DNA of 16,700 bases from Flavobacterium sp. (GCA_030151565.1 JASLDM010000101.1:1-16700), one strand, 5' to 3'; shown: positions 7,752 to 15,528, numbered from the stretch's first letter. The notes: generated by a model not told the origin, from the letters alone. Translations and numbers: made by a program.

Positions 7752-7767
7752 CTAAATAACATAAGAA

Positions 7768-8703
7768 ATGAAACAGACCACAAATACTATTTTAATGATT
7801 CGCCCGGTAGCTTTTAGAATGAATGAGCAAACGGCTGTGAATAATTATTACCAAAAGGTACTAGAAAATACTACGCCAGCAACTGTTAATGCTAAGGCTC
7901 AACACGAATTTGATTCTTTTGTTGATAAGCTTAAAGCAATTGGAGTAAATGTTGTGGTTGTAAATGACACTCTTGATCCTGATACTCCCGACAGTATTTT
8001 TCCAAATAACTGGATTTCTTTTCACGAGAATGGAGATGTTGTTTTGTATCCAATGTTTGCTGAAAATCGAAGACTTGAAAGACGTGAAGATATTTTAGAT
8101 ATTTTAGAAGAAGAAGGTTTTAGAATTGATAATATAATAGACTACACTTCTGCTGAAGAAGATTCCATTTTTTTAGAGGGAACAGGTAGTTTGTTACTTG
8201 ATCGTAGTAATGGTAAGGCATATTGTGCGTTGTCACCTAGAGCAGATGAACAATTAGTCATAGAGTTTTGTGAAGATTTTGAAATGGACCCGGTAATTTT
8301 CGAATCCTTTCAAACGGTAGGTGGTTCAAGAAAGCATATTTATCATACAAACGTGATGATGTGTTTGGCTGAAACGTTTGCTGTTATTTGTCTTGACTCT
8401 ATTGACGATAAGGCAGAGGCGAAAATGATCTTAAAGCATTTAAAAGAAAGTGGTAAGGAAGTTATTACGATTTCTGAGGATCAAGTGAATAATTTTGCAG
8501 GAAATATGTTACAAGTTCGCGGGGAAAATGATTCGTTACACTTAATCATGAGTACTTCGGCTTACTCTTGCTTAACTAATGAGCAGATTAAAGCACTTGA
8601 GAAGCATTGTTCAATACTTCACAGTAGCTTGGATACTATTGAAGCTTGTGGAGGTGGAAGCGCGCGCTGTATGATGGCAGAAGTTTTCTTGCCTTTAAAA
8701 TAA
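7768..8703 (+). CDS. ctlX: CtlX-type citrulline hydrolase (amidinotransferase superfamily)
   Basis: CtlX-type enzymes, named from Francisella, hydrolyse citrulline to ornithine, ammonia and CO2. The 311 residues show the group's marks: F78-P79-N80-N81-W82 in the substrate pocket (SIFPNNWISFH), E137 in LEGTGSLLLDR, H193 in HIYHTNVMMC, a second region NFAGNMLQVRG, and the nucleophile C301 in GGGSARCMMAEVFLP. It shares the superfamily fold with the preceding gene but is not a close copy of it, so the pair looks like two steps rather than a recent duplication. It is co-transcribed with that gene (16-nt gap) and ended by a terminator. Substrate assignment rests on family resemblance. Confidence 0.85.
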   Translation: MKQTTNTILMIRPVAFRMNEQTAVNNYYQKVLENTTPATVNAKAQHEFDSFVDKLKAIGVNVVVVNDTLDPDTPDSIFPNNWISFHENGDVVLYPMFAENRRLERREDILDILEEEGFRIDNIIDYTSAEEDSIFLEGTGSLLLDRSNGKAYCALSPRADEQLVIEFCEDFEMDPVIFESFQTVGGSRKHIYHTNVMMCLAETFAVICLDSIDDKAEAKMILKHLKESGKEVITISEDQVNNFAGNMLQVRGENDSLHLIMSTSAYSCLTNEQIKALEKHCSILHSSLDTIEACGGGSARCMMAEVFLPLK

Positions 8704-8720
8704 ATTGTTACAAGTCTAAA

Positions 8721-8752
8721 AAGCGAGGTCGTATTTTGACTTCGCTTTTTTT
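8721..8752 (+). terminator. Intrinsic terminator of the DDAH-like/ctlX unit
   Basis: AAGCGAGGTC (8721-8730) pairs with GACTTCGCTT (8738-8747), one pair being G-U, with a seven-base loop and a T-run to 8752. Confidence 0.85.
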
Positions 8753-8753
8753 G

Positions 8754-8787
8754 TTTAAATATTTTTTATTTAAACTGATTTTAAATA
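8754..8787. promoter_or_regulatory. Three alternating octamers, candidate operator of the haem-uptake genes
   Basis: TTTAAATA (8754-8761), its reverse complement TATTTAAA (8767-8774), and TTTAAATA again (8780-8787) are each separated by five bases, a pitch of exactly 13. The second pair widens to a perfect 11-5-11 inverted repeat (8764-8774 with 8780-8790). The array ends just before the -7 element at 8796 and covers the -33 region, a natural place for a repressor. An iron- or haem-responsive regulator such as Fur is the obvious candidate from the genes controlled, but the octamer is not a Fur box that I can confirm. Confidence 0.45.
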
Positions 8788-8795
8788 AAAGTTTT

Positions 8796-8803
8796 TATAT
8801 TTG
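8796..8803 (+). promoter_or_regulatory. -7 element of the TonB receptor gene
   Basis: TATATTTG fits TAnnTTTG exactly, 41 bases before the start codon. No good TTG is seen at the -33 distance, where the inverted repeats lie instead; weak intrinsic recognition would fit a regulated promoter. Confidence 0.5.
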
Positions 8804-8844
8804 CAATCAAGAATAAGTCTAAATAATACGATAGTAAAGATATA

Positions 8845-10977
8845 ATGAGAAGAATAGCAATAGTAGCTCTTGGTTTTTGTTCAGTTTTGGGTAGCGATAT
8901 TTATGCGCAATCCCAAGTTCAAGATTCAATTGCGTCTTCCAATAATAAATTAGAGGAAATTGTGATATCAGGACAGTTTAATCCTCAGTCTGTTAATAAG
9001 TCAATCCATAATGTTCGTGTAATAAATAGGGACCAGATTGAAAGACAGGGAGGAAGCAACTTAGCTGATATTTTAAATCAAGTTTTAAATATCAATATTA
9101 TTCCAAATGCTTCAACTGGTAAATCCGGAGCTAAAATTTTTGGATTGGATGCTCAGTATTTTACTGTTCTAGTAGATAATGTTCCAATTATTAATGACGA
9201 GGGGTTTGGTAATAACACAGACTTAACGCAAATTAATCTCGAAGATATTTCAAGAATAGAGATTGTTGAAGGCGCAATGGGAGTTGATTATGGTGCAAAT
9301 GCTGTTTCTGGTATAATCAATATTATTACCAAGAAAAGTAGTCAATATGATTGGGAAGTTGTGCCGTATATACAAGAGGAAAGTGTTGGAGGTGAGTTTG
9401 ACTTTAAAAATAAAGGAAAGCACATTCAGTCAATAAAAATTGGACATAAATTTAATGAAAACATTTATGCAAGTGTAAGCTATATGCATAATGATTTTAA
9501 AGGATTTTGGAAAGATCGTTTAGGAAAGAATTATTTTGGTGAAGAAGATTTGAGAGGTCATAATTGGTTGCCGAAAAATCAGAATAATGTAAAAGGACTA
9601 TTGAACTATTATAATGATCATTATCGCGTTTATTATAAATTCGAATATTTTAATGAGCGTATAAAAGATTATAATAAAGATTTTGAAATCAATGAGAATC
9701 CTATTTTTGGAGAATCTAACCCATTTGCAAATGATAAAATAGTTACGAGCAATCGTTTCTTTCATATGCTAAATGCTTCTGGAACTTTACGAGATCTTTT
9801 GAATTTTGATGTTACTTTTTCATATCAAAAGCAACAGCGTGAAGTAAATTCGTATAATTATTATATAAAATTTGACGAGAAAAGAAATGAGAATAATTAT
9901 AAGACGTTAAGTCAAGATGGTTTTTATTCACGTGGTACTTTTAGCAATTTTATAAAAAATGATGTTTTTGATTTTCAATTAGGGTATCAAATAAGTGATA
10001 TTAATGGGTTTTCTTCTATGGAAGGAAATTTAGTGACGAGTACACCAATTTCTAGACGTTTAGGGAGTTATGATGCTTATGTGTCGTCTGAAATAAAAGT
10101 GACTCCTCAATTGATGTTTCGTCCAGGATATCGTTTAATGACTTCCAATGTATTAAATCCGCATCACGCTTATTCTTTTATGGCAAAATACGTGTTTCCA
10201 AAAGGGTATGAGTTAAGAGCTACATTTGGAATGGCTCCTCGTTTACCTAATTATGAAGAATTATATACATATTTTGTAGACGTTAATCACGATTTACAAG
10301 GGAATCCAGATTTGAAACCAGAAAAAGGGAAGACGATCTTTATTAACTTGAAAAAGAATTTTGAAATTAATGATGATTTTGAAATAGAAAATAATTTTAC
10401 AGCTCGCTGGATGGATGTAACAGATAAAATTGAGTTAATTGAAATCGAGCGCTCTCCAAAACGTTTTGGCTATGAAAATGTTGATCGCTATAGAAATTTA
10501 GGATTAACTTATCTGAATCAAATTACTTGGCGTGACTTAAATGTTGGCATTGGTTTTACTTATGCAGCATATGCTACTGAGTTATTCAAAGCTCCAAAAG
10601 AAACAGATAGATTTTTCTTTACGCCTCAAATAAATGCGAATATCGGTTATAGAATTCCTAAAACTAAAACAAATTTATCTGTGTTTTATAAATATACAGG
10701 ATCTGAATATCGATACTTTTTGGTAGATGATATTAAGGGAGAGTACTACGTAAAAGGTAAAACCAATGGATATTCGTGGTTAGATTTTACAATTCGTCAA
10801 CCATTTATGGATAATAAACTACATGTTACTTTGGGGGTGAGAAATTTATTTAATATCAGAGAGGTTGATTCTTCAGCTATTCAAGGTGGAGCTCACGAAG
10901 CTGCAAGCCCTAGTAATATGTTACTTTCATACGGAACAAGTGGATTTGTTAAGGTGCTTTATAATTTCAATTTTTAA
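8845..10977 (+). CDS. TonB-dependent outer-membrane receptor, probably for haem (HmuR-like)
   Basis: The protein imports a substrate across the outer membrane using TonB energy. Its 710 residues show a signal peptide (1-21, cut before Q22), a TonB-box-like stretch LEEIVISGQF, a plug domain at about 50-165 (DQIERQGGSNLADILNQV, then ISRIEIVEGAMGVDYGANAV and SGIINIITKK), and a beta-barrel ending in the aromatic FVKVLYNFNF. It lacks the carboxypeptidase-like N-terminal domain of SusC receptors. In the barrel, G462-M463-A464-P465, H482 and N487-P488-D489-L490 resemble the YRAP/His/NPDL set of P. gingivalis HmuR, although the first box is degenerate. A HmuY-family lipoprotein starts 3 bases after its stop. 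Receptor class is certain; haem is a good inference. Confidence 0.85.
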   Translation: MRRIAIVALGFCSVLGSDIYAQSQVQDSIASSNNKLEEIVISGQFNPQSVNKSIHNVRVINRDQIERQGGSNLADILNQVLNINIIPNASTGKSGAKIFGLDAQYFTVLVDNVPIINDEGFGNNTDLTQINLEDISRIEIVEGAMGVDYGANAVSGIINIITKKSSQYDWEVVPYIQEESVGGEFDFKNKGKHIQSIKIGHKFNENIYASVSYMHNDFKGFWKDRLGKNYFGEEDLRGHNWLPKNQNNVKGLLNYYNDHYRVYYKFEYFNERIKDYNKDFEINENPIFGESNPFANDKIVTSNRFFHMLNASGTLRDLLNFDVTFSYQKQQREVNSYNYYIKFDEKRNENNYKTLSQDGFYSRGTFSNFIKNDVFDFQLGYQISDINGFSSMEGNLVTSTPISRRLGSYDAYVSSEIKVTPQLMFRPGYRLMTSNVLNPHHAYSFMAKYVFPKGYELRATFGMAPRLPNYEELYTYFVDVNHDLQGNPDLKPEKGKTIFINLKKNFEINDDFEIENNFTARWMDVTDKIELIEIERSPKRFGYENVDRYRNLGLTYLNQITWRDLNVGIGFTYAAYATELFKAPKETDRFFFTPQINANIGYRIPKTKTNLSVFYKYTGSEYRYFLVDDIKGEYYVKGKTNGYSWLDFTIRQPFMDNKLHVTLGVRNLFNIREVDSSAIQGGAHEAASPSNMLLSYGTSGFVKVLYNFNF

Positions 10978-10980
10978 GAG

Positions 10981-12402
10981 ATGATGAAAAAGATATTTTA
11001 TACATTCTTTGTAGTGCTTATTGCTGTGTTTTGGTCAGGATGTGAAAAGGATTCAAATAACGGAAATTCAATGTCAATGTATTTTGTAGTTGCTTTTACC
11101 GAAGAGTCAGCGAGCTATTCGCAGATAGAAAATAATTATCAAATAAATATTAAGTATTCTGAAATTGCTACTGCAGATGGAAGTATGACCATCAAGTTAA
11201 ATGAAAAAAATGCTACGTATGGGGTTGATTATTCTACATTACCGGTTGCATCAGATCTAGAAATAGTTTTGCCAATTAAAAAAGGAACACTTGGTACGGA
11301 ATTAGTATTTAAAAATTTAATATATCCTTTTGATCGTGATGATAAGACAATTCAATTTGAAATTGCGAAAATAGAGTATCCTCAGCCGACTGAAATTCAA
11401 GGATATTCAATGTTAATGGTCACTTTTGAGGCTTCGTTTGGAGGTGTTATTGAACCGAATATTGGTGGATCTACGGAACCTAACCAGGTTTATATTGAGC
11501 TAAGTACCAAAAATTCAACATCTGTACAACGAGATACTTGGGATTTAGCGTTCTATTCAGGAAATGAGGATATAGTTAAGTTAAATGGCTCAGTTTATAT
11601 GGCCGCGGCGCGTTTAAATTATACTAACATCGATCTAGTAAGTAATTCTGATTTAGCACCATTGGAAAAAGAAGTTGCAATTGGAACTTTTGATCCTATA
11701 AATGTAAAGTATATAGATCATCCTTCGGGAGATTTGAATAAAACTGCAATTGCAAAGATTGAAGAGGATGATGCATTAAATAATGTTTACCTAGTAAATT
11801 TAGGATATTATGTAGGGAATAGCGAAGCAGGAGGGGGAGGCGTAAATGTTAGCGGAGATTTAAGAGGTTGGAAAAAAATTAGAATCTTAAAAAGAGGTAG
11901 TCAATATCTTTTGCAATATGCTAACGTTAATGATGTAACTCACAAAGAAGTATTGATTTCAAAAAATCAGGCTTATAATTTCCAGTTTTATAGTTTATCC
12001 TCAGAAAAATTAATTAAAGTAGAGCCTGCTAAAGGGAAATGGGATCTGAATTTTACTGTTTTTACAAATATAAATGAAGCGGGTTCTTATGGGTATTCTG
12101 ATTTTATTGTTGGAAATATATATGGTGATGTAACGGCTTATCCTGTAAAAATATTAAAAGAACAAAAAAATACTTTTGAGAAATTTGCTTTAGCTGATGT
12201 AAAAGAGAACTTATTTGAATCGGACTTACGTACAATTGGTAGTTCATGGCGTGAAGTTGCAAGTGGGAAAAAGTTATTTCCAGATGTTTATTATATTATA
12301 AAAGATGGAAAAGGAAATTATTATAAATTCAGAATGTTAGCATTTATGAATGAAAACGGAGAACGTGGGTATCCTAGATTCGAATACAAACTCCTCCGAT
12401 AA
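10981..12402 (+). CDS. HmuY-family lipoprotein with extra N-terminal domain
   Basis: HmuY of Porphyromonas gingivalis is a surface lipoprotein that binds haem and hands it to HmuR. This 473-residue protein begins with a lipoprotein signal (MMKKIFYTFFVVLIAVFWSGC, lipid-bearing C21). The following E-K-D resembles the surface-export signal of Bacteroidetes lipoproteins, so surface display is likely. Residues about 30-150 form a Calx-beta-like segment (YGVDYSTLP, IVLPIKKGTLG). The HmuY-like part follows: RDTWDLAFYSG, then GKWDLNFTVFTN and the ending YYKFRMLAFMNENGERGYPRFEYKLL. Only two histidines are present, H247 and H321, so ligands may differ from HmuY's His pair. Three bases separate it from the receptor, implying coupling. 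The start may be the first or second ATG. Confidence 0.8.
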   Translation: MMKKIFYTFFVVLIAVFWSGCEKDSNNGNSMSMYFVVAFTEESASYSQIENNYQINIKYSEIATADGSMTIKLNEKNATYGVDYSTLPVASDLEIVLPIKKGTLGTELVFKNLIYPFDRDDKTIQFEIAKIEYPQPTEIQGYSMLMVTFEASFGGVIEPNIGGSTEPNQVYIELSTKNSTSVQRDTWDLAFYSGNEDIVKLNGSVYMAAARLNYTNIDLVSNSDLAPLEKEVAIGTFDPINVKYIDHPSGDLNKTAIAKIEEDDALNNVYLVNLGYYVGNSEAGGGGVNVSGDLRGWKKIRILKRGSQYLLQYANVNDVTHKEVLISKNQAYNFQFYSLSSEKLIKVEPAKGKWDLNFTVFTNINEAGSYGYSDFIVGNIYGDVTAYPVKILKEQKNTFEKFALADVKENLFESDLRTIGSSWREVASGKKLFPDVYYIIKDGKGNYYKFRMLAFMNENGERGYPRFEYKLLR

Positions 12403-12405
12403 AGA

Positions 12406-12438
12406 ATACAAGAAGATTTGTTGTCGCACTTCTTGTAT
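12406..12438 (+). other. 3'-UTR hairpin after the HmuY-family gene
   Basis: ATACAAGAAG (12406-12415) and CTTCTTGTAT (12429-12438) pair perfectly over 10 bp around a 13-base loop, starting four bases after the stop codon. No T-run follows, so it is more likely a stability or processing element than a terminator; the true terminator is further on. Confidence 0.5.
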
Positions 12439-12504
12439 GTTGATTCAATTGCAATCAAATAGATTTATTTGTTGTTCATTGAGTTGTTAGTTTATTTTTG
12501 TTTT

Positions 12505-12532
12505 AAAAGCCTCGTTTTTACGAGGCTTTTTT
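12505..12532 (+). terminator. Intrinsic terminator of the haem-uptake unit
   Basis: AAAAGCCTCG (12505-12514) pairs with CGAGGCTTTT (12521-12530) around TTTTTA and ends in T. It lies about 100 bases past the stop codon. Confidence 0.9.
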
Positions 12533-12654
12533 ATATTATTTAAAAATGTTAATTTGTGGTTTTTATTTCGTTATTTAGTTTTTTATAGTAATATTTGGGA
12601 TACAAGTGCATATTTGTTGAGGAGTAATCTGTATTTGTGTAATTATGTTGAGGA

Positions 12655-13092
12655 ATGAATAATGTATATAAATTTGAAGCAAGTAAGGGGAATTATAGAT
12701 GGCATTTAGTCTTGTCTATTATAGTTCCATTAAGCTATATGTGGTTTTTAAATAAATACAGTAGTATGTTGTTACCACTTAGTTCTGTAACTTTTTTGCC
12801 TTTTGTATTTTTATTGTGGATTTATCTAACAACTTCATATGTAATTCAAGATAAATCAATTTTCTATCGTTCGGCTTTTATAAGAGGTTCATTTTTAATT
12901 TCAAGTATAACAGAAATAAGATTGGAAAAAAGACCTGAACGTGGACAACGACCAGCTATGGCTAATAAAGGGATGTTAATTATATATGGAGATAATCAAA
13001 AGGTTTTTATAGCTCCTTCGAAGCCACATATTTTTCTGAACACCATTCGTAAAATCAATAAGAATGTTATTGTGACTCATAGTTCAAAATAA
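12655..13092 (+). CDS. Small membrane protein with a bacterial PH-like domain
   Basis: The 145 residues have two hydrophobic segments, about 18-33 (LVLSIIVPLSYMWFL) and 42-63 (LSSVTFLPFVFLLWIYLTTS). A soluble C-terminal part from about residue 65 follows: VIQDKSIFYRSAFIRGSFLI, SSITEIRLEKRP, GMLIIYGDNQKVFIAPSKPH. This order (membrane hairpin, then a beta-rich domain with a short terminal helix) is that of the bacterial PH-like (bPH_6, formerly DUF1200) proteins. Their function is not established. A 9-base sequence, TGTTGAGGA, occurs at 12615-12623 and again directly against the start codon at 12646-12654. No clear promoter or terminator is visible and no link to its neighbours is evident. Confidence 0.6.
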   Translation: MNNVYKFEASKGNYRWHLVLSIIVPLSYMWFLNKYSSMLLPLSSVTFLPFVFLLWIYLTTSYVIQDKSIFYRSAFIRGSFLISSITEIRLEKRPERGQRPAMANKGMLIIYGDNQKVFIAPSKPHIFLNTIRKINKNVIVTHSSK

Positions 13093-13244
13093 AATCTTAC
13101 TTACAATAAATACTTATAAAATCTGTTATGCTTAAAGAATATCTCTTGTAGAAATAGTATATCTTTCCGCTTGGAAATTTAAGTTTAAATGGCATTTGCT
13201 TTTATTTCTTTTTTAAGAGTTCAATTAATTTGATATTAACGTAT

Positions 13245-14891
13245 ATGAAGTTTAAAGTTTTAATACTATTGTTATTAAGCGGTCCTTTTTTGTGGGGTCA
13301 AGTTTCTCAGCAACAGAAAACAGAAACCTGGATTAAGGTTTGGGGATTTTTAAAGTATAATCACCCAAAAGTAGCTTCTGGTTCACTTGACTGGGATGCT
13401 GTTTTTGTTTCGCATTTAGTAAAAATAGAAGCGTTAGATTCTGAAGAGCAAATTAATAAAGCTTATATAGAGCTTTTGAACCGGTTGGGAGTTGTTAAGC
13501 CTTGTGAAAAATGCAACCAAGTAATTATGCAAGATTCTGATGCTAATTTGAATATCACTGCATTGTGGGAGAATACAGAGTTGAGTCCTATTTTATTGAA
13601 AAGATTTGACTTGATTCGAAAAAATAGAAATATTGACAACAATAGCTATGTTAAGTTTTATAGACAAACGCAGTTGCCTTTGTTTAATACAGAACGTTCA
13701 TTATCGACAGAATTATTGCCTTCTAAAAATGAACGATTGTTGGCTATGGCTCGCTTCTGGAATACGGTTGCTTATTTTTATCCTTATAAGGATTTGCTTT
13801 CGAAGGATTGGAATAGTGTTTTGTCAGAAATGATTCCCGTGTTTAAAGGAGCAACAACGGCTTATGGATATCAATTAGGATTGGTGACTATGGCTAAGTA
13901 TTTAGAGGATAGTAACGTATTTGTAGGTTCTGAATTGTTAAGTGAGCGAATTGGAGCTTTTCGGGTTCCATTCTCTGTTACTTCTTTACAAGGTGCTTGG
14001 GTGGTGAATCGATTCGATATTGATTCCTTAGCTCAGCAAGATGGTATAGTCATTGGTGATCAGATTTTGGAAGTAGATGGAGTGTCAATAGATCGTTTAG
14101 TTAAAGATAAAGGAATGCTTATTCCTGCATCAAATCACCGTAGTCTTGAAGTAGCGATTGGTTCAACTTTGTTGAATGGATCCTCAAAAGTAGTTGATGT
14201 TACAGTGCTTCGAAATGAGGAACCCATAAAGTTGACTGTGAATAGAATGGAAGTGGGGCAGTTTGTAGCTGATGATGAATACGATGAATCTTTGCCATGG
14301 AAGAAAGTTGAAACTGGGGTTGTTTATGTGGATGCAAAAAATCTTCTGGTGACAGATATGACTCAACTGCAAAATGATTTAGAGCGTACTACTGATTTAA
14401 TCATTGATTTGCGCAGTTATGAGTTGCGTTCTGGATTAGCTCTAGCTGATTATTTAGTTTTGAAGAATACGGTTTTTGCACAAATGATTGAACCAAATAG
14501 TGAAGCTTTAGGAACTTTTATTGAGCGAAAAAGAACTCATATTGTAGAGAATCAGAGAAAAGTATTTCTAGGAAATTGTTATGTTTTGGTAAACGAAAAA
14601 ACTCGTGGACAGGCAGAGCTTTTGACGATGCTTCTTAAAACGAATAAACGAGTGCAGTTGATTGGAGCAAAAACTTCTGGAACTGTGGGGTATATTTCAA
14701 GATTACAACTTCCAGGTAAAGTAGATGTTTTTTTTACAGGAGTTGGATTGAGAAATGCAGACCGATCACTAGTTCATAAAGTAGGTATTGAGCCAGATGT
14801 TTTTAAAGAACCCACTCTAGATGATTTGGCAAGAGGGAAGGATGTGCTTCTTGAAGAGGCGTTGCGTATAATTAAAGAGAAAAGTAACTAA
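13245..14891 (+). CDS. S41-family (C-terminal processing) peptidase homologue, apparently lacking catalytic residues
   Basis: The 548-residue protein is secreted: MKFKVLILLLLSGPFLWG is a signal peptide, which fixes the start at ATG 13245 rather than an in-frame TTG at 13230. Residues about 25-60 (WIKVWGFLKYNHPKVASG) match the N-terminal domain of a Bacteroidetes S41 group. A PDZ-like domain follows at about 235-325 (LAQQDGIVIGDQILEVDG), then the S41 core (LIIDLRSYELRSGLALADYL; YVLVNEKTRGQAELLTMLL; LIGAKTSGTVGY). In S41 enzymes the nucleophile precedes x-x-E and a lysine comes 25 residues later. Here those positions are G455 and T480. It may be a binding or regulatory pseudo-protease, or use other residues. 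Family is sure, activity doubtful. Confidence 0.8.
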   Translation: MKFKVLILLLLSGPFLWGQVSQQQKTETWIKVWGFLKYNHPKVASGSLDWDAVFVSHLVKIEALDSEEQINKAYIELLNRLGVVKPCEKCNQVIMQDSDANLNITALWENTELSPILLKRFDLIRKNRNIDNNSYVKFYRQTQLPLFNTERSLSTELLPSKNERLLAMARFWNTVAYFYPYKDLLSKDWNSVLSEMIPVFKGATTAYGYQLGLVTMAKYLEDSNVFVGSELLSERIGAFRVPFSVTSLQGAWVVNRFDIDSLAQQDGIVIGDQILEVDGVSIDRLVKDKGMLIPASNHRSLEVAIGSTLLNGSSKVVDVTVLRNEEPIKLTVNRMEVGQFVADDEYDESLPWKKVETGVVYVDAKNLLVTDMTQLQNDLERTTDLIIDLRSYELRSGLALADYLVLKNTVFAQMIEPNSEALGTFIERKRTHIVENQRKVFLGNCYVLVNEKTRGQAELLTMLLKTNKRVQLIGAKTSGTVGYISRLQLPGKVDVFFTGVGLRNADRSLVHKVGIEPDVFKEPTLDDLARGKDVLLEEALRIIKEKSN

Positions 14892-14897
14892 TCTTTT

Positions 14898-14928
14898 TTG
14901 CCTAAGAGGCCATTTCTAACTACTTTTG
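14898..14928 (+). promoter_or_regulatory. Bacteroidetes-type promoter of xpt
   Basis: TTG (14898-14900), a 20-nt spacer, and TACTTTTG (14921-14928) give an almost ideal match, 27 bases before the start codon. The spacer holds a small palindrome, GCCT-AAG-AGGC (14900-14910), which could bind a regulator but is too short to press. No purine riboswitch is visible. Confidence 0.7.
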
Positions 14929-14955
14929 CCCATCACAATATAAAGATAATTTAGA

Positions 14956-15528
14956 ATGGAATTATTAAAACAGCGTATACTTCAAGATGGGAAGTGTTTT
15001 GAAGGAGGTATCTTAAAAGTAGATAGCTTTATAAATCATCAAATGGATCCCGTCTTAATGAAGTCAATTGGTGTTGAATTTGTACGTCGTTTTGCAGGTA
15101 CTAAGGTTAATAAAATAATGACAATTGAGGCTAGTGGAATTGCACCAGCTATTATGACAGGGTATTTGCTTAATTTGCCTGTTGTTTTTGCAAAAAAAAA
15201 GGCTCCAGCTACAATTGAAAATGTGTTGCACACACAAGTACATTCGTTCACTAAAAATAGAACTTATGATGTGGTAATCAGTAGTGATTTTTTGACTCCA
15301 GATGACCATGTCTTGTTTGTTGATGATTTCTTAGCTTTTGGAAATGCTGCTTTGGGGGTCATTGATTTAATCAAACAGTCTGGAGCTACTTTGGTTGGAA
15401 TGGGATTTATTATTGAAAAAGCATTTCAAGATGGACGTAAAATTTTAGAGGATCAAGGTATACGAGTAGAATCTTTAGCTATTATCGATGATCTATCCAA
15501 TTGTACTATTACGCTAAAAGACAAGTAA
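14956..15528 (+). CDS. xpt: Xanthine phosphoribosyltransferase
   Basis: Xpt joins xanthine to PRPP to give XMP in purine salvage; it is a soluble dimer. The 190 residues match the family length. Marks are the N-terminal MELLKQRILQDGKCFEGGIL, KVDSFINHQMDP, the loop EASGIAPAIMTGYLLNLPVVFAKKK read as two adjoining conserved pieces, and the PRPP-binding motif VLFVDDFLAFGNA at 119-131. The C-terminal part has GFIIEKAFQDGRKIL. It has its own promoter and terminator, so it is a single-gene unit, unlike Bacillus, where xpt is followed by a permease gene. Confidence 0.95.
   Translation: MELLKQRILQDGKCFEGGILKVDSFINHQMDPVLMKSIGVEFVRRFAGTKVNKIMTIEASGIAPAIMTGYLLNLPVVFAKKKAPATIENVLHTQVHSFTKNRTYDVVISSDFLTPDDHVLFVDDFLAFGNAALGVIDLIKQSGATLVGMGFIIEKAFQDGRKILEDQGIRVESLAIIDDLSNCTITLKDK

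Noticed and set aside
13230..13244. TTG start for the S41-family protein
   Set aside because: Starting at ATG 13245 gives a clean signal peptide with the charged residues at its front; the five extra residues add nothing.
13633..13833. 66-codon + strand frame inside the S41-family gene
   Set aside because: A shifted frame within a longer gene with clear domain matches.
14900..14910. GCCTAAGAGGC as a terminator of the S41-family gene
   Set aside because: A 4-bp stem with no T-run after it; it falls in the spacer of the xpt promoter.
15039..15309. Two overlapping reverse frames (70 and 81 codons) opposite xpt
   Set aside because: They lie wholly over xpt, which is firmly identified.
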